A DNA stretch of 57,324 bases. Source: Xanthobacteraceae bacterium (GTDB taxonomy: Bacteria > Pseudomonadota > Alphaproteobacteria > Rhizobiales > Xanthobacteraceae). The stretch is taken from contig JASHOR010000090.1 of NCBI GenBank assembly GCA_030041005.1, forward strand, positions 1 through 57,324, in the 5' to 3' direction. The notes beneath the pieces are model-generated. The model saw nothing but the letters and a program-made list of their open reading frames with translations, was not told where the DNA came from and did no database searches. Both the position numbers and the translations under genes were made by a program. Below, in pieces: positions 43,112-54,488 of the stretch; position 1 is the first letter of the stretch, and each line of letters starts with the position of its first letter.

Positions 43112-43148
43112 ACTGTTGGTTGTTCCATGACATAATAACAACAACAGT
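43112..43148. promoter_or_regulatory. inverted repeat upstream of the HD-GYP gene
   Basis: ACTGTTGGTTGTT (43112-43124) is the reverse complement of AACAACAACAGT (43137-43148) apart from one bulged G. The 12-base spacer includes ATGACATAAT, and the site lies 25 bases before the HD-GYP ATG. It has no T-run, so an operator over the promoter is more likely than a terminator. Confidence 0.4.
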
Positions 43149-43172
43149 GCGTGCGCGTGCGGACTCCTGTTG

Positions 43173-44273
43173 ATGCAGCGTATCATGCCTGATCGCAACG
43201 GAATCCTTGTGATTTCCGATAGGCCGGATCGGAGCAAGGAGCTTGCTCGCCGCCTCTCAAGTCTCGGCACCTGCCGCGTTATCGGACTCGACGCACAGCA
43301 GAATGCCCTCGGCCTGCCGAGCGTCGTCGTCATCGACATGGATTTCCGTCAGCAAGCCGCAATCGAGCACTTGCGCGAACTATTATCGGCACCGCGCCAA
43401 TTGGCCACGCCGATCATGGCCGCGCTGCGCAATGAAACGCACCTGCAACAGGTTCAAGCGGCTGCGCTCGGGGCGAGCACGGTGCTTCCCGCCAAGATGT
43501 CGTACGACGAAATATCTGCGATCATTGGCCGAATGATCGACCGCCCGCCGCCGAAGCCCAGTACGGTGAGAACGTCGGTTCCAGCGGAGAACCTGGCCGA
43601 GGCGCTATCGCAGTTCGACACCATTTTCTGCGCTGCCGGCAGCGGCGAGAGCGTCGAGCGGGTAGTCGTCGAACAGGCAACCGCCTCGGTCATGGCCGCT
43701 ATCGCCGAGGGCGGCATCCGCCAATGGCTCGATATTGTGTGGACCTATGACGATGCCACCTACCAGCATTGCATGCTGGTCACCGGGCTCGCCGCCGCGT
43801 TTGCCCGCAGCCTGCATTTTGCCAGCAACGACCAAGAGCACCTTGTCAGGGGCGCTTTGCTGCACGATGTCGGCAAGGCCAAGATCCCGCATGCCATCCT
43901 CAACAAACCTGGCCGCCTGACCACCGAAGAACTCGCCATCATGCGCACGCACGCCGCAGCCGGCTACGATTTGCTGCGCCAACAAGGCCAATACGAGCCG
44001 GAATTGCTCGAAGTCGTGCTCCGGCACCATGAGCTGCTCGACGGCAGCGGCTATCCGGATGGACTCTCGGGCGCGCAGATCAGCGATCCAGTGCGCTTGG
44101 TGACAATCTGCGATATCTACGCCGCGCTGATCGAACGCCGGCCGTACAAACAGCCGATGCAGCCCGCGCACGCCTTCAGTATCCTTCAGGACATGAACGA
44201 CAAGCTCGAAGGCGCTCTGGTGCGCGCTTTCGCCTGGGTGGCCGAGAGTTCCTCAGCGCCCGCGCACGCCTAG
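43173..44273 (+). CDS. receiver-like plus HD-GYP domain protein (c-di-GMP phosphodiesterase)
   Basis: The C-terminal HD-GYP domain should degrade cyclic-di-GMP. Its metal and catalytic motifs are intact: HDVGK (H231, D232), H at KIPH, HAAAGYDLL, and HHELLDGSGYPDGL (HHE 285-287, GYP 293-295). The N-terminal 120 residues look like a response-regulator receiver (ILVISDRPDRSKELARRL, VVVIDMDF, LPAKMS). The acidic pocket is weakened (SDRPD rather than DD), so phosphorylation is uncertain. The ATG at 43173 was chosen over TTG 43170. 366 residues. It faces the hybrid kinase gene tail to tail with 47 bases between. Confidence 0.9.
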   Translation: MQRIMPDRNGILVISDRPDRSKELARRLSSLGTCRVIGLDAQQNALGLPSVVVIDMDFRQQAAIEHLRELLSAPRQLATPIMAALRNETHLQQVQAAALGASTVLPAKMSYDEISAIIGRMIDRPPPKPSTVRTSVPAENLAEALSQFDTIFCAAGSGESVERVVVEQATASVMAAIAEGGIRQWLDIVWTYDDATYQHCMLVTGLAAAFARSLHFASNDQEHLVRGALLHDVGKAKIPHAILNKPGRLTTEELAIMRTHAAAGYDLLRQQGQYEPELLEVVLRHHELLDGSGYPDGLSGAQISDPVRLVTICDIYAALIERRPYKQPMQPAHAFSILQDMNDKLEGALVRAFAWVAESSSAPAHA

Positions 44274-44320
44274 AGCGCACTTCGTGCTCTGACGAGCGCG
44301 GCGCGGCCCACCCCATCCGT

Positions 44321-46930
44321 TTAGTCGCGCAGCACCTCGTGCACGGTGCGCGCCAAATCCTCCCTGCGATATGGCTTGCTGAGAAGACGAACATTCGTGC
44401 CGAGGGCTTGCAAGTCGGTGAGCCGCGCGCCGGGAAAACCCGATGTGAGCAGAACCTTCGAGTGCGGAGAACGGGCAATCACTTCGCGCGCCAGCGCGCA
44501 CCCATCCATGTCGCCAGGCAGCACGATGTCAGTGAACAGCAGATCGATCTTGTTCTGCAGGGCGAGGATGTCCAGGGCGCTCTTTGCGTTGTCGACTTCC
44601 AGCACGCGGAAACCCAGTCCGTGGAGCTGTTTCACCACGATTTCGCGCAGTTTGCCGTTGTCTTCGACGACAAGGATCGTCTCATGAGAATCGGTTGCAG
44701 GCTGCAGCGGTGGCGCCTCCACGGCAGCGGTCGCCTCGCCGTGGCCTACGGGCCGCAGATAAAGCCGAAATGTCGTACCGCGTCCCGGCTCGCTGTAAAC
44801 GTTGATGTGACCGCCGGACTGCTTGATGAAGCCGAACACCATGCTGAGCCCGAGACCGGTCCCCTTGCCCGGGCTCTTGGTGGTGAAGAATGGTTCGAAA
44901 ATGCGGGCGAGGACGTCCGCTGTCATGCCCTCGCCGGTATCGCTGACTTCGATTGCAACGTAATCGCCGGGCACGACCTCCGGATGGTTGGAAGCGTAGT
45001 CGGCGTCAAGGTACGCCGTCCGCGTCGCAATCAGCAGGCGGCCGCCACCGGGCATCGCATCGCGTGCGTTATTGGCGAGGTTGGCGATCGTTGTCTCAAG
45101 CTGGATACGGTCGACAACGACCGCCGGGATCGAACGATCAAGGGCGAGCTTGATCTCGATATCCTGGCCCAGCGTCCGGCCCAGAAGCGCGGTGATTTCT
45201 TCGATTAGATCGTTGAGATCGACCTGCCCCGGCTGCAACGGCTGACGGCGGGCGAACGCGAGCAGCCGGCGGGTGAGTTCGCTGCCGCTGAGCGCGGCGC
45301 CGACCGCCCCTTCCACGAGGTCCACCAATTCCGCGTCGCTGCGGCGCAGTTCGGCCAGAACGTCGAGATTGCCGATGATGATCGCGAGCAGATTGTTGAA
45401 ATCGTGCGCCAACCCGCCGGTCAACTGGCCGAGTGCTTCCATCTTCTGGGCATGGCGCAACTGTTCCTCGATCTGTCGCTGGTCGGTGACATCCTCGGAA
45501 AATGCAATGACGTATTTCGGCTTGCCGCGCTCGTCGGGCACCGGCAGTTTCTTCGTGCGCACCAGGCGCGGACCGCGCGTTTGCGTGTGCAGCGTGCTTT
45601 CGAAAATCTCGTACGGCTTATCTGAAGCCAATGCCCGTTCGTCCTGCAGCTCGAGGAGATCGGCGTCCCGGCTGTGCAACACCTCGCGCACGCTCTTGCC
45701 AAGCACCTCGGCGCGGTCGCAGCCGAGCAGTTCTTCGCCGGCGCGATTAAGGTAGACGCATTTTCCGCTGGTAGAGTCCTTGACGAGAAGCATGGCCGGC
45801 AATGCCTCGACGATGACGTCCAGGAAGGCACGCGTGCGCCTCAGTTCCTCTTCGGTTTGCTGCCGCTCCTCTATCTCGAGCTTCAGTGACTCGTTCGATT
45901 GCCGCAGCTCTTTGGTTCGCTCCCGCACTCGTATTTCCAGGTCGCGGGCGCGCTTGGCGAGTTCGGCGCGGGCCGCAAACAGCCGGTCGTGCAGCCAATT
46001 CGTCTCGAGCAAAAGCGCGCCAAGCACGAAGCTTGCCGCCAATAGGCCATAGATACGGCCTGCATAAAAGCCGAGATCGAAGCGACCGCCGTTGAGAATC
46101 GCGCTGAGCGCCACGTCGCACAGCCACGCGAACATCACTACAATCAGCCAGAGGTCGAGCACGCTGTGCGGCCGCCGATGCCACATGAGAGCAAGCGCGA
46201 TCATCGACAGCAGCCACACCGAGGTGACGGCGACGGTCAGCGAGATGGTGTTACGGTTGCCCGCCATGATTGCCGGTAAAAGGTCTTTGCCGGCCGTGGC
46301 AAGCAGCGCCAGTACGATCACCGCGCCGATGGCGGTCACCGCCGTCGACCAAAAGGTGACGGTTACAGATTGCTCGGACCTCAGGGTGCCACCGGTCCGA
46401 TCCTTCAGTAGCGCATAGCCGCTGACGGCAAGCGGGAAGCCACCGTGCCAGAACACATAGAGCCACGCCGTGGTGTCCGGGCCGGCGCCGAGCAGCCCGG
46501 TCGGCGAGAACAGTCCCGGAAACGTCAGGGCATGCGTGACCGCCATGAGCGCGGTGAACAGATAACCGCTGGCAAGGACACAGAGCGCCCGCGAGCGCAC
46601 CTTGGCAAACTGTCCGAACAGCAGCACCGCGGTAATCAAATCGTTGATCGCCAGCGCCGCTTCGTAGCTCGGAATGAATGCCGGAACCCTGGCCAGGGGC
46701 AGGCGCGCAAACGGGGCGGTGCAGGCAAAGATCAGCCCCGAGACCACAAGCACCGTAATCGCGAGGCGGCGATCCCACCACCCCGCCGGCGTCGTGGACA
46801 GAAAGCCCGGCTCATGGCTCGCGCCAATGCCGTGTTCGTCCGGCAATGACGCCACCGCGCCGCCGGCCGGCGCAGCAGTGTCAGCGTAAGCGCTCGCCGC
46901 GCGATCGGCCACGTGAACTTCGGCGCTCAT
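44321..46930 (-). CDS. MASE4-PAS hybrid sensor histidine kinase
   Basis: Membrane hybrid kinase. The N-terminal part (about residues 55-320) has seven or eight hydrophobic helices of MASE4 type (for example [20 protein letters not shown]). A coiled coil (about 320-365) leads to a PAS domain ([18 protein letters not shown] to [14 protein letters not shown]). The HisKA motif [19 protein letters not shown] holds the phospho-His, and the ATPase domain has SDTGEGM and [11 protein letters not shown]-terminal receiver has VEDN and Asp in [12 protein letters not shown]. Start ATG 46930 has GGAG with 5-base spacing; an ATG at 46933 is adjacent. 869 residues. It is followed by no cognate DNA-binding regulator. 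Confidence 0.92.
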   Translation of the reverse strand: MSAEVHVADRAASAYADTAAPAGGAVASLPDEHGIGASHEPGFLSTTPAGWWDRRLAITVLVVSGLIFACTAPFARLPLARVPAFIPSYEAALAINDLITAVLLFGQFAKVRSRALCVLASGYLFTALMAVTHALTFPGLFSPTGLLGAGPDTTAWLYVFWHGGFPLAVSGYALLKDRTGGTLRSEQSVTVTFWSTAVTAIGAVIVLALLATAGKDLLPAIMAGNRNTISLTVAVTSVWLLSMIALALMWHRRPHSVLDLWLIVVMFAWLCDVALSAILNGGRFDLGFYAGRIYGLLAASFVLGALLLETNWLHDRLFAARAELAKRARDLEIRVRERTKELRQSNESLKLEIEERQQTEEELRRTRAFLDVIVEALPAMLLVKDSTSGKCVYLNRAGEELLGCDRAEVLGKSVREVLHSRDADLLELQDERALASDKPYEIFESTLHTQTRGPRLVRTKKLPVPDERGKPKYVIAFSEDVTDQRQIEEQLRHAQKMEALGQLTGGLAHDFNNLLAIIIGNLDVLAELRRSDAELVDLVEGAVGAALSGSELTRRLLAFARRQPLQPGQVDLNDLIEEITALLGRTLGQDIEIKLALDRSIPAVVVDRIQLETTIANLANNARDAMPGGGRLLIATRTAYLDADYASNHPEVVPGDYVAIEVSDTGEGMTADVLARIFEPFFTTKSPGKGTGLGLSMVFGFIKQSGGHINVYSEPGRGTTFRLYLRPVGHGEATAAVEAPPLQPATDSHETILVVEDNGKLREIVVKQLHGLGFRVLEVDNAKSALDILALQNKIDLLFTDIVLPGDMDGCALAREVIARSPHSKVLLTSGFPGARLTDLQALGTNVRLLSKPYRREDLARTVHEVLRD

Positions 46931-47003
46931 CATGTCTCCGGGGCAAGGCGCCGCGGCCAAGCACGATTGCGGCGGCGCCGAAGGTGAAGCGGCAATTGGC
47001 TGG

Positions 47004-48257
47004 TCACGCCGTGGCGGACATCTGTTTCGTCTCTTCCGGTCCGAGGCCCGGCAGGGACCTGCTCCGCGCGTTGGCGAGATACTCGACGAATTGCGTCAGC
47101 GGCATGGGTTTGGCGAACAAATAGCCCTGCGCGGTGTCGAAGCCGAGCGCGACGAGCGAGCGCAGTTCGTCCGCAGTCTCCACGCCTTCCGCACAGGCGA
47201 CGGCGCCGAAGCGGTGCGCGAGGTCGACGACCGTCTGACAAAGCCCATGCTTGAGAGGGTCATTCGCGCAATTCGACACAAAACTCCGGTCGAGCTTTAT
47301 CTCGCCAAACGGCAGATCCTTCAGCCGCGACAAGGACGCGTAGGCGGAGCCGAAATCGTCGATCGAGAGGGTGATGTTGCAGAGCCGAAGCTGCATGGCC
47401 ACTTCATGAAGCCAATCCGGATCGCGGATGATTTCATCCTCGGTCACTTCGACGATTAAACCGGGGAAATTCGCCGTGGGAACGAGCCTGCGCACCACGT
47501 CGACAAAACCCGGCGCATTGAGAACCGAGGCCGGCACGTTGATCGCAAGCTTGAGCGCATCGCCCGCCTTCGCCAGCACATTCCAGTCGGCGAGCGTCCG
47601 CTGCACGAGAAAAATCGAAAGCGGTCTGTACAACGGGTCCGCCGCCGGCGGCAGCAGATCGACCGGCTGCACCAGGCCGCGGACGGGATGGCGGGCGCGG
47701 ATCAGGGCCTCGGCGCCGCAGATGGCCCCCGCGCGCAGATCGATTTTCGGCTGATACCAGACTTCCAGCCAGTTGTGCCGTAGCGCCTCGCCAAGATCGA
47801 CGCGCGCACTGGCCGACGATTCTGCTGCCGATGCCGCGGCGCCGGGCTTCGGGCGCTCGGGCCGGGCCAAGGGCTGCAGCCTGTTGCGGAGCTCGGTCGC
47901 GCGGAACGGCTTGCGCAGAGACTGCAGCATCCAAAGTCCGTGCGATCGGCCGATCCGCTCGATCTCGGCAAGCGTGCCTTCGTCCCGACCGCTGATCAGC
48001 AAGACGAGGCCGCGGAATTTGAGAACGTCGAGCTTGCGGATGACGTCGATCGCGTCCGACTGTCCAAGGGCGAGATCGAGTACAACAAGTTGCGGTTGTG
48101 ATCGCTGCATCTCGGTCAGGAACGCGACCGGGTCGGCGAAGTGCTTGGCGGCGATGCCGACCATGGAGAGAACTTTGCAGACCAGGAGGCCGATCTGCGG
48201 TTCGTCATCGAGCACCAGGGCGGTTTGCGGATCCGCTGGTTCGGGAGGATTGCTCAT
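47004..48257 (-). CDS. receiver-EAL c-di-GMP phosphodiesterase response regulator
   Basis: A cytoplasmic response regulator with enzymatic output. The receiver (residues 11-125) has the DDE acidic cluster, phospho-acceptor Asp61 (VVLDLALG), LISG and the RKPF lysine, so it should be phosphorylatable. The EAL domain has all catalytic residues: EAL at 183-185 (CGAEALIR), the Asn of LAINVPAS, the Glu of IVEVTEDE, DDFGSAYASL, the Lys of EIKLDRSFV, CAEGVET and QGYLFAKP. It should hydrolyse c-di-GMP to pGpG. The ATG at 48257 begins a proper receiver; the open frame to 48953 is antisense to the DUF2269 gene. 417 residues. It lies directly upstream of the hybrid kinase on the same strand. Confidence 0.92.
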   Translation of the reverse strand: MSNPPEPADPQTALVLDDEPQIGLLVCKVLSMVGIAAKHFADPVAFLTEMQRSQPQLVVLDLALGQSDAIDVIRKLDVLKFRGLVLLISGRDEGTLAEIERIGRSHGLWMLQSLRKPFRATELRNRLQPLARPERPKPGAAASAAESSASARVDLGEALRHNWLEVWYQPKIDLRAGAICGAEALIRARHPVRGLVQPVDLLPPAADPLYRPLSIFLVQRTLADWNVLAKAGDALKLAINVPASVLNAPGFVDVVRRLVPTANFPGLIVEVTEDEIIRDPDWLHEVAMQLRLCNITLSIDDFGSAYASLSRLKDLPFGEIKLDRSFVSNCANDPLKHGLCQTVVDLAHRFGAVACAEGVETADELRSLVALGFDTAQGYLFAKPMPLTQFVEYLANARSRSLPGLGPEETKQMSATA

Positions 48258-48364
48258 GAGACTTATTCCGACAGAATCAGGCTGCGTTTGTAGCCATGCG
48301 CCGTTTAAGACGCCGTTAAATGTGGCTTGCTCCGCCTCGCGTCCGTCGGGTCGCGGGCCGGGCT

Positions 48365-48841
48365 TCAGGACCAATGCGGCTGCCAGATCATCAGCGCCAT
48401 GATGGCGATCATGCCCGCCAGGCCGGCGGCGCTGATGCCGCTCCACAGCCGGAACATTCCGCGGTAGGAATTCGGCAACGGCTCGCCGCCCAGGGCAGCC
48501 TCCTGCGCGACCTTGCGCATGCGCAGTTCGATGATGAGATTGGCGAGCCACGCCACGACGACGCCTGCGTAGATCGCGGTCGACACTTCGATCCAATATT
48601 CGGTCAGTTGCGCCCCGATGGCCGCGGCAAGCGGAAAGCCGGCGAGCGGCTGCAGCGCGATCGCAGCGATCATGAGTGTCAGTTCGGCCTTGATCACAAA
48701 CCCCGCCGTGAGCGCGACCACGGAGGTTTTGCCGGTACGGTAGGCGAGCACCGTGAACAGCGCGATGCTCGTCCACGTCCCGAACATCACCGCCATGGCG
48801 ATCATGTGCACGAATTTTATCGCGAAGATGGTGTCGAGCAT
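48365..48841 (-). CDS. DUF2269-family membrane protein
   Basis: A 158-residue integral membrane protein with four predicted helices. The pattern FAIKFVHMIAMAVMFGTWTS, the central VIKAELTLMIAAIALQPLAG and the final WSGISAAGLAGMIAIMALM fit DUF2269. No function is established. It lies upstream of the EAL gene on the same strand with a 107-base gap, so co-transcription is possible. Confidence 0.8.
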   Translation of the reverse strand: MLDTIFAIKFVHMIAMAVMFGTWTSIALFTVLAYRTGKTSVVALTAGFVIKAELTLMIAAIALQPLAGFPLAAAIGAQLTEYWIEVSTAIYAGVVVAWLANLIIELRMRKVAQEAALGGEPLPNSYRGMFRLWSGISAAGLAGMIAIMALMIWQPHWS

Positions 48842-48990
48842 GGCGGCTTACCTCTTGCCCGCGCTGCAGAGACCAGGCTTCGCGGGCGTAAGACATCGGG
48901 TGCTGGTCGCAAGCACGGACCCGCCGGCTGGATGATCGCCGGCGGCGACCCAAACGGGCCCGTCAGGCATGGCGCGATTGTTGGCGAAAA

Positions 48991-49169
48991 TGAGTGGAGC
49001 GAATTTGACATTCGCTGCCCCCCAAGCCACTGGGGTGTGAAGCGAATGTCAAATCCAAAGCTCCACCACCAGCGCTTATATTTGTGGCAGTCCTTTGATG
49101 GCGGTCCTTTGATTCCGACATTCGCACGGGGGGTACAGGAACGCGATGCGAATGTTGGAATCGGGCCAC
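48991..49169. repeat. palindromic repeat unit D-C (locus 2)
   Basis: Module D pairs GAATTTGACATTCGCT (49000-49015) with AGCGAATGTCAAATCC (49041-49056). A linker with GCTTATATTTGTGGCAGTCC leads to module C, where GATTCCGACATTCGCA (49111-49126) pairs with TGCGAATGTTGGAATC. The whole unit is the reverse complement of the C-D unit at locus 1. It sits in the 489-base gap between the DUF2269 gene and ssb; 48842-48990 holds nothing recognised. Confidence 0.78.
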
Positions 49170-49242
49170 TCATGTCCCGATTCCGAAGTTCGCATCATTA
49201 TGCGGCACCCTCATTTGCGTCCTTCGGAATCGAAGGACACTA
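49170..49242. repeat. palindromic repeat module A (locus 2)
   Basis: Third copy of module A. The left arm (CGATTCCGAAGTTCGCATC) is exact. In the right arm GCGAACTT has become GCGTCCTT, giving two internal mismatches. The outer right end GGACACTAG is kept. It runs in the same orientation relative to module B as at locus 1. Confidence 0.8.
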
Positions 49243-49258
49243 GCAACTTAATTGATCT

Positions 49259-49333
49259 CGTGTGGCTTTGGTTCAGAACTCCGCATGACGAGGTCGCGGC
49301 AGAAATGATGCGGACTTCTGAACCGCCACACTA
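49259..49333. repeat. palindromic repeat module B (locus 2), ending in the ssb stop codon
   Basis: The inner stem GGTTCAGAACTCCGCAT pairs with ATGCGGACTTCTGAACC, with GTGTGG / CCACAC outside. The right end CACACTA at 49327-49333 includes CTA at 49331-49333, which is the TAG stop of ssb on the minus strand. Confidence 0.82.
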
Positions 49334-49825
49334 GAACGGAATTTCGTCGTCCATGTCGCCGCGTCCGGCGCCGGCGGCAGCAGCAGCAACCTTTCGCGTT
49401 GGGCCGGATGAACCGAACTGCGCACTACCTTCGTCGGCGCCAAAATCGCCGCCGCTATTGCTGCCGGCCCCGCCGGCGCGGTCGAGCAGTGTCAATTCGC
49501 CGCGAAAGCCCTGCAGGACCACCTCGGTCGAATAGCGATCCTGGCCGGATTGATCCTGCCATTTGCGCGTCTGCAGAGCGCCTTCGAGGTAAACCTTCGA
49601 CCCTTTCTTGAGGTACTGTTCCGCAATCCGGCACAAATTCTCGTTGAAGATGACGACGCGGTGCCACTCGGTCTTCTCCCGCCTTTCCCCAGTCGCCTTG
49701 TCGCGCCAGGAATCGGAGGTGGCGAGACGCAGGTTCACCACCGGCCGGCCGTCTTGCGTACGGCGAACTTCAGGATCGGCGCCCAGATTGCCGATCAGGA
49801 TCACCTTGTTCACGCTTCCAGCCAT
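49331..49825 (-). CDS. ssb: single-stranded DNA-binding protein
   Basis: SSB coats single-stranded DNA in replication, recombination and repair. The OB-fold is clear: [61 protein letters not shown] (split by the family pattern TEWHRV) and [14 protein letters not shown] Gly/Ser-rich linker leads to the protein-interaction tip MDDEIPF. The ATG at 49825 was chosen over an adjacent GTG. 164 residues. Its stop coincides with the end of module B, and an SOS box lies about 138 bases upstream. Confidence 0.96.
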   Translation of the reverse strand: MAGSVNKVILIGNLGADPEVRRTQDGRPVVNLRLATSDSWRDKATGERREKTEWHRVVIFNENLCRIAEQYLKKGSKVYLEGALQTRKWQDQSGQDRYSTEVVLQGFRGELTLLDRAGGAGSNSGGDFGADEGSAQFGSSGPTRKVAAAAAGAGRGDMDDEIPF

Positions 49826-49962
49826 CACACGCTCCGTTCTGTTGCCAGCCCTGCCCTGCGATCGACAACCCTAGTGCCGGACCCGCCCGCGGCAAGGCCG
49901 ATCGCCGCGCTGTCGGCCTTATCCACACGCAGATTCGCAGCGAGCCGCATTCTATCAATTTT

Positions 49963-49977
49963 GTTCTTATTTTGTTC
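49963..49977. promoter_or_regulatory. SOS (LexA) box, ssb side
   Basis: GTTC-TTATTTT-GTTC at 49963-49977 is an exact match to the alphaproteobacterial LexA box GTTC-N7-GTTC. It lies 138 bases before the ssb ATG and about 240 bases before the Omp31-like gene. The intergenic stretch 49826-50218 holds no gene. Confidence 0.75.
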
Positions 49978-50218
49978 CAGGCCCGAAAGCAAGCAAAATC
50001 GGGACCTCGCGTGGCCAGGTCAAACACAACGCACTGTCCGCAGCCCGAGCGGAGATGAGATAAGCCAGTGGAAAAACGGCCGTTGTGACTTTTGGGTAAC
50101 ATCAATTTGATGCGAGATCAGATACTTATTGAGAAAAGCAAAACGGGGTGCGGTGGCGGCTTCCCTCCGATCTCCGGGCTGAACGTTGTGGGGCGTAGGC
50201 GTCGAACAGGAGGCTCGC

Positions 50219-50950
50219 ATGAAGCGGATATTGTTTGCCGGCGCGGTGGTCTTTGCCGCTGCCAATCCGGCCTTGGCCGCCGATCTCATTCCCCCGCCCG
50301 GACCACCTCCGCAAGCGCCCGCCACCTACGTGCCGACCACGGCGCCGCTTTATAACTGGGGCGGCATCTATTTCGGCATCAACGGCGGCTACGGCTTCGG
50401 CAATAGCAACTTCAACGCCGCAACTCCCTTCGCTGGCTCGGGAGACTTCAACGTCGATGGCGGTCTTGTCGGCGGCACGCTCGGCGCCAATTACCAATCC
50501 GGCTCACTCGTTTTCGGCGTTGAGGGGGACGCCGATTGGACCGATATCAAGGGCAGCACCAGCAGCAACGGTTGCGCCGCAGGAAGCTGCCAAACTTCAA
50601 CTTCAAATGATTGGCTTGCCACACTTCGCGGCCGCGTCGGCTATGCCTTTGACCGCGTCCTCCTCTACGGAACAGCCGGCGGCGCCGTCGGTAATGTGAA
50701 GGGGACGCTCACGAGCGGAACAGCCACGGTGTCGGGGGACAATACCGAATTCGGCTGGACCGCAGGCGCCGGCCTCGAGTTCGCGATCACTCCAAACGTG
50801 ACAGCCAAGGCCGAATATCTCTTCGTCGACCTCTCGAATGGTTCCGTGACCTGCTCAGTCGCGGCTTGCGCCGCCACGACAACAGTCCCAGTCAAATTCG
50901 ACGCCAACATCATTCGCGCCGGCCTGAACTTCAAGTTCTCTCCTTTCTGA
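50219..50950 (+). CDS. Omp25/Omp31-like outer membrane beta-barrel protein
   Basis: A signal peptide (MKRILFAGAVVFAAANPALA) is followed by a Pro-rich stretch and one outer-membrane barrel of the Omp25/31 type. Motifs seen are YNWGGIYFGINGGYGFG, GGLVGGTLGANYQ, VFGVEGDADWTD, WLATLRGRVGYAFDR, LLYGTAGGAVG, FGWTAGAGLEFAI, AKAEYLFVDL and the terminal RAGLNFKFSPF with the usual final Phe. The ATG at 50219 has AGGAGG 6 bases upstream. Two pairs of cysteines (CAAGSC; CSVAAC) lie in probable surface loops, uncommon in this family. 243 residues. It lies between the facing ssb and uvrA promoters. Confidence 0.92.
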   Translation: MKRILFAGAVVFAAANPALAADLIPPPGPPPQAPATYVPTTAPLYNWGGIYFGINGGYGFGNSNFNAATPFAGSGDFNVDGGLVGGTLGANYQSGSLVFGVEGDADWTDIKGSTSSNGCAAGSCQTSTSNDWLATLRGRVGYAFDRVLLYGTAGGAVGNVKGTLTSGTATVSGDNTEFGWTAGAGLEFAITPNVTAKAEYLFVDLSNGSVTCSVAACAATTTVPVKFDANIIRAGLNFKFSPF

Positions 50951-51319
50951 TGCGTTGGGGTCGGGGAAGAGCGGGGTGAGGAGACGGCCGCGGACAAAGA
51001 AGCCTCGGACTCGTCCCTCACCCTGCCGCCTGACGCATCGTCACCGATGTGAATTTCAGCCGTTTTTTGTGCGGTCGTCGCGCGGAAAATTCTGACCCGC
51101 GGAGCGCCAGCGATTCTGCCGCGCTGTTGTTTGCCGGCGCGCTCGGTCGAAACGACAGCGGCGTTTGTGCGGGCGCCGCCCACGGTCCAACCCGGCCGCA
51201 TGTTGGTCAGGCCTAACACATTGGTGCGGCACTCGAAGCGGATTATTTTGTGCAGCAAAGCCGCCGACTGCGCGCGAAAGTCGGGGACTGCCGGCGAAGC
51301 GCCCTGGCAAAGGGCTTCT

Positions 51320-51334
51320 GTTCTCACTATGTTC
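51320..51334 (+). promoter_or_regulatory. SOS (LexA) box for uvrA
   Basis: GTTC-TCACTAT-GTTC at 51320-51334 is a second exact GTTC-N7-GTTC match, 53 bases before the uvrA ATG. The rest of 50951-51387 holds no gene. Confidence 0.85.
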
Positions 51335-51387
51335 GGCCTGCCGTCCGGCGGCCTTGCTGCCGGCGCGGGAGCGGGATTCCATTGCGC

Positions 51388-54360
<2,973 letters not shown>

Positions 54361-54365
54361 CAAGC

Positions 54366-54470
54366 GTACCCGGATGAGCGAAGCGACATCCGGGGTCAGT
54401 TTCTCGTCACCGCCGGGCTTGACCCGGTGGTCCATGCTGATTTGCCCGGCTCCATGGACTACGTCAGACG
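54366..54470. repeat. palindromic repeats after uvrA
   Basis: Two hairpins occur. The first pairs ACCCGGATG with CATCCGGGGT around AGCGAAGCGA, 10 bases after the uvrA stop. The second, CACCGCCGGG-CTTGA-CCCGGTGGT, follows at about 54410-54433. Neither has a T-run. Both resemble dispersed repeats of Bradyrhizobium relatives, but they could also help end uvrA transcription. Confidence 0.6.
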
Positions 54471-54488
54471 GTGAAGGAGCCACCTCGC

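Noticed and set aside
54366-54395. Hairpin after uvrA as a classical intrinsic terminator
   Set aside because: The stem is good but no T-run follows, so it is listed only as a repeat.
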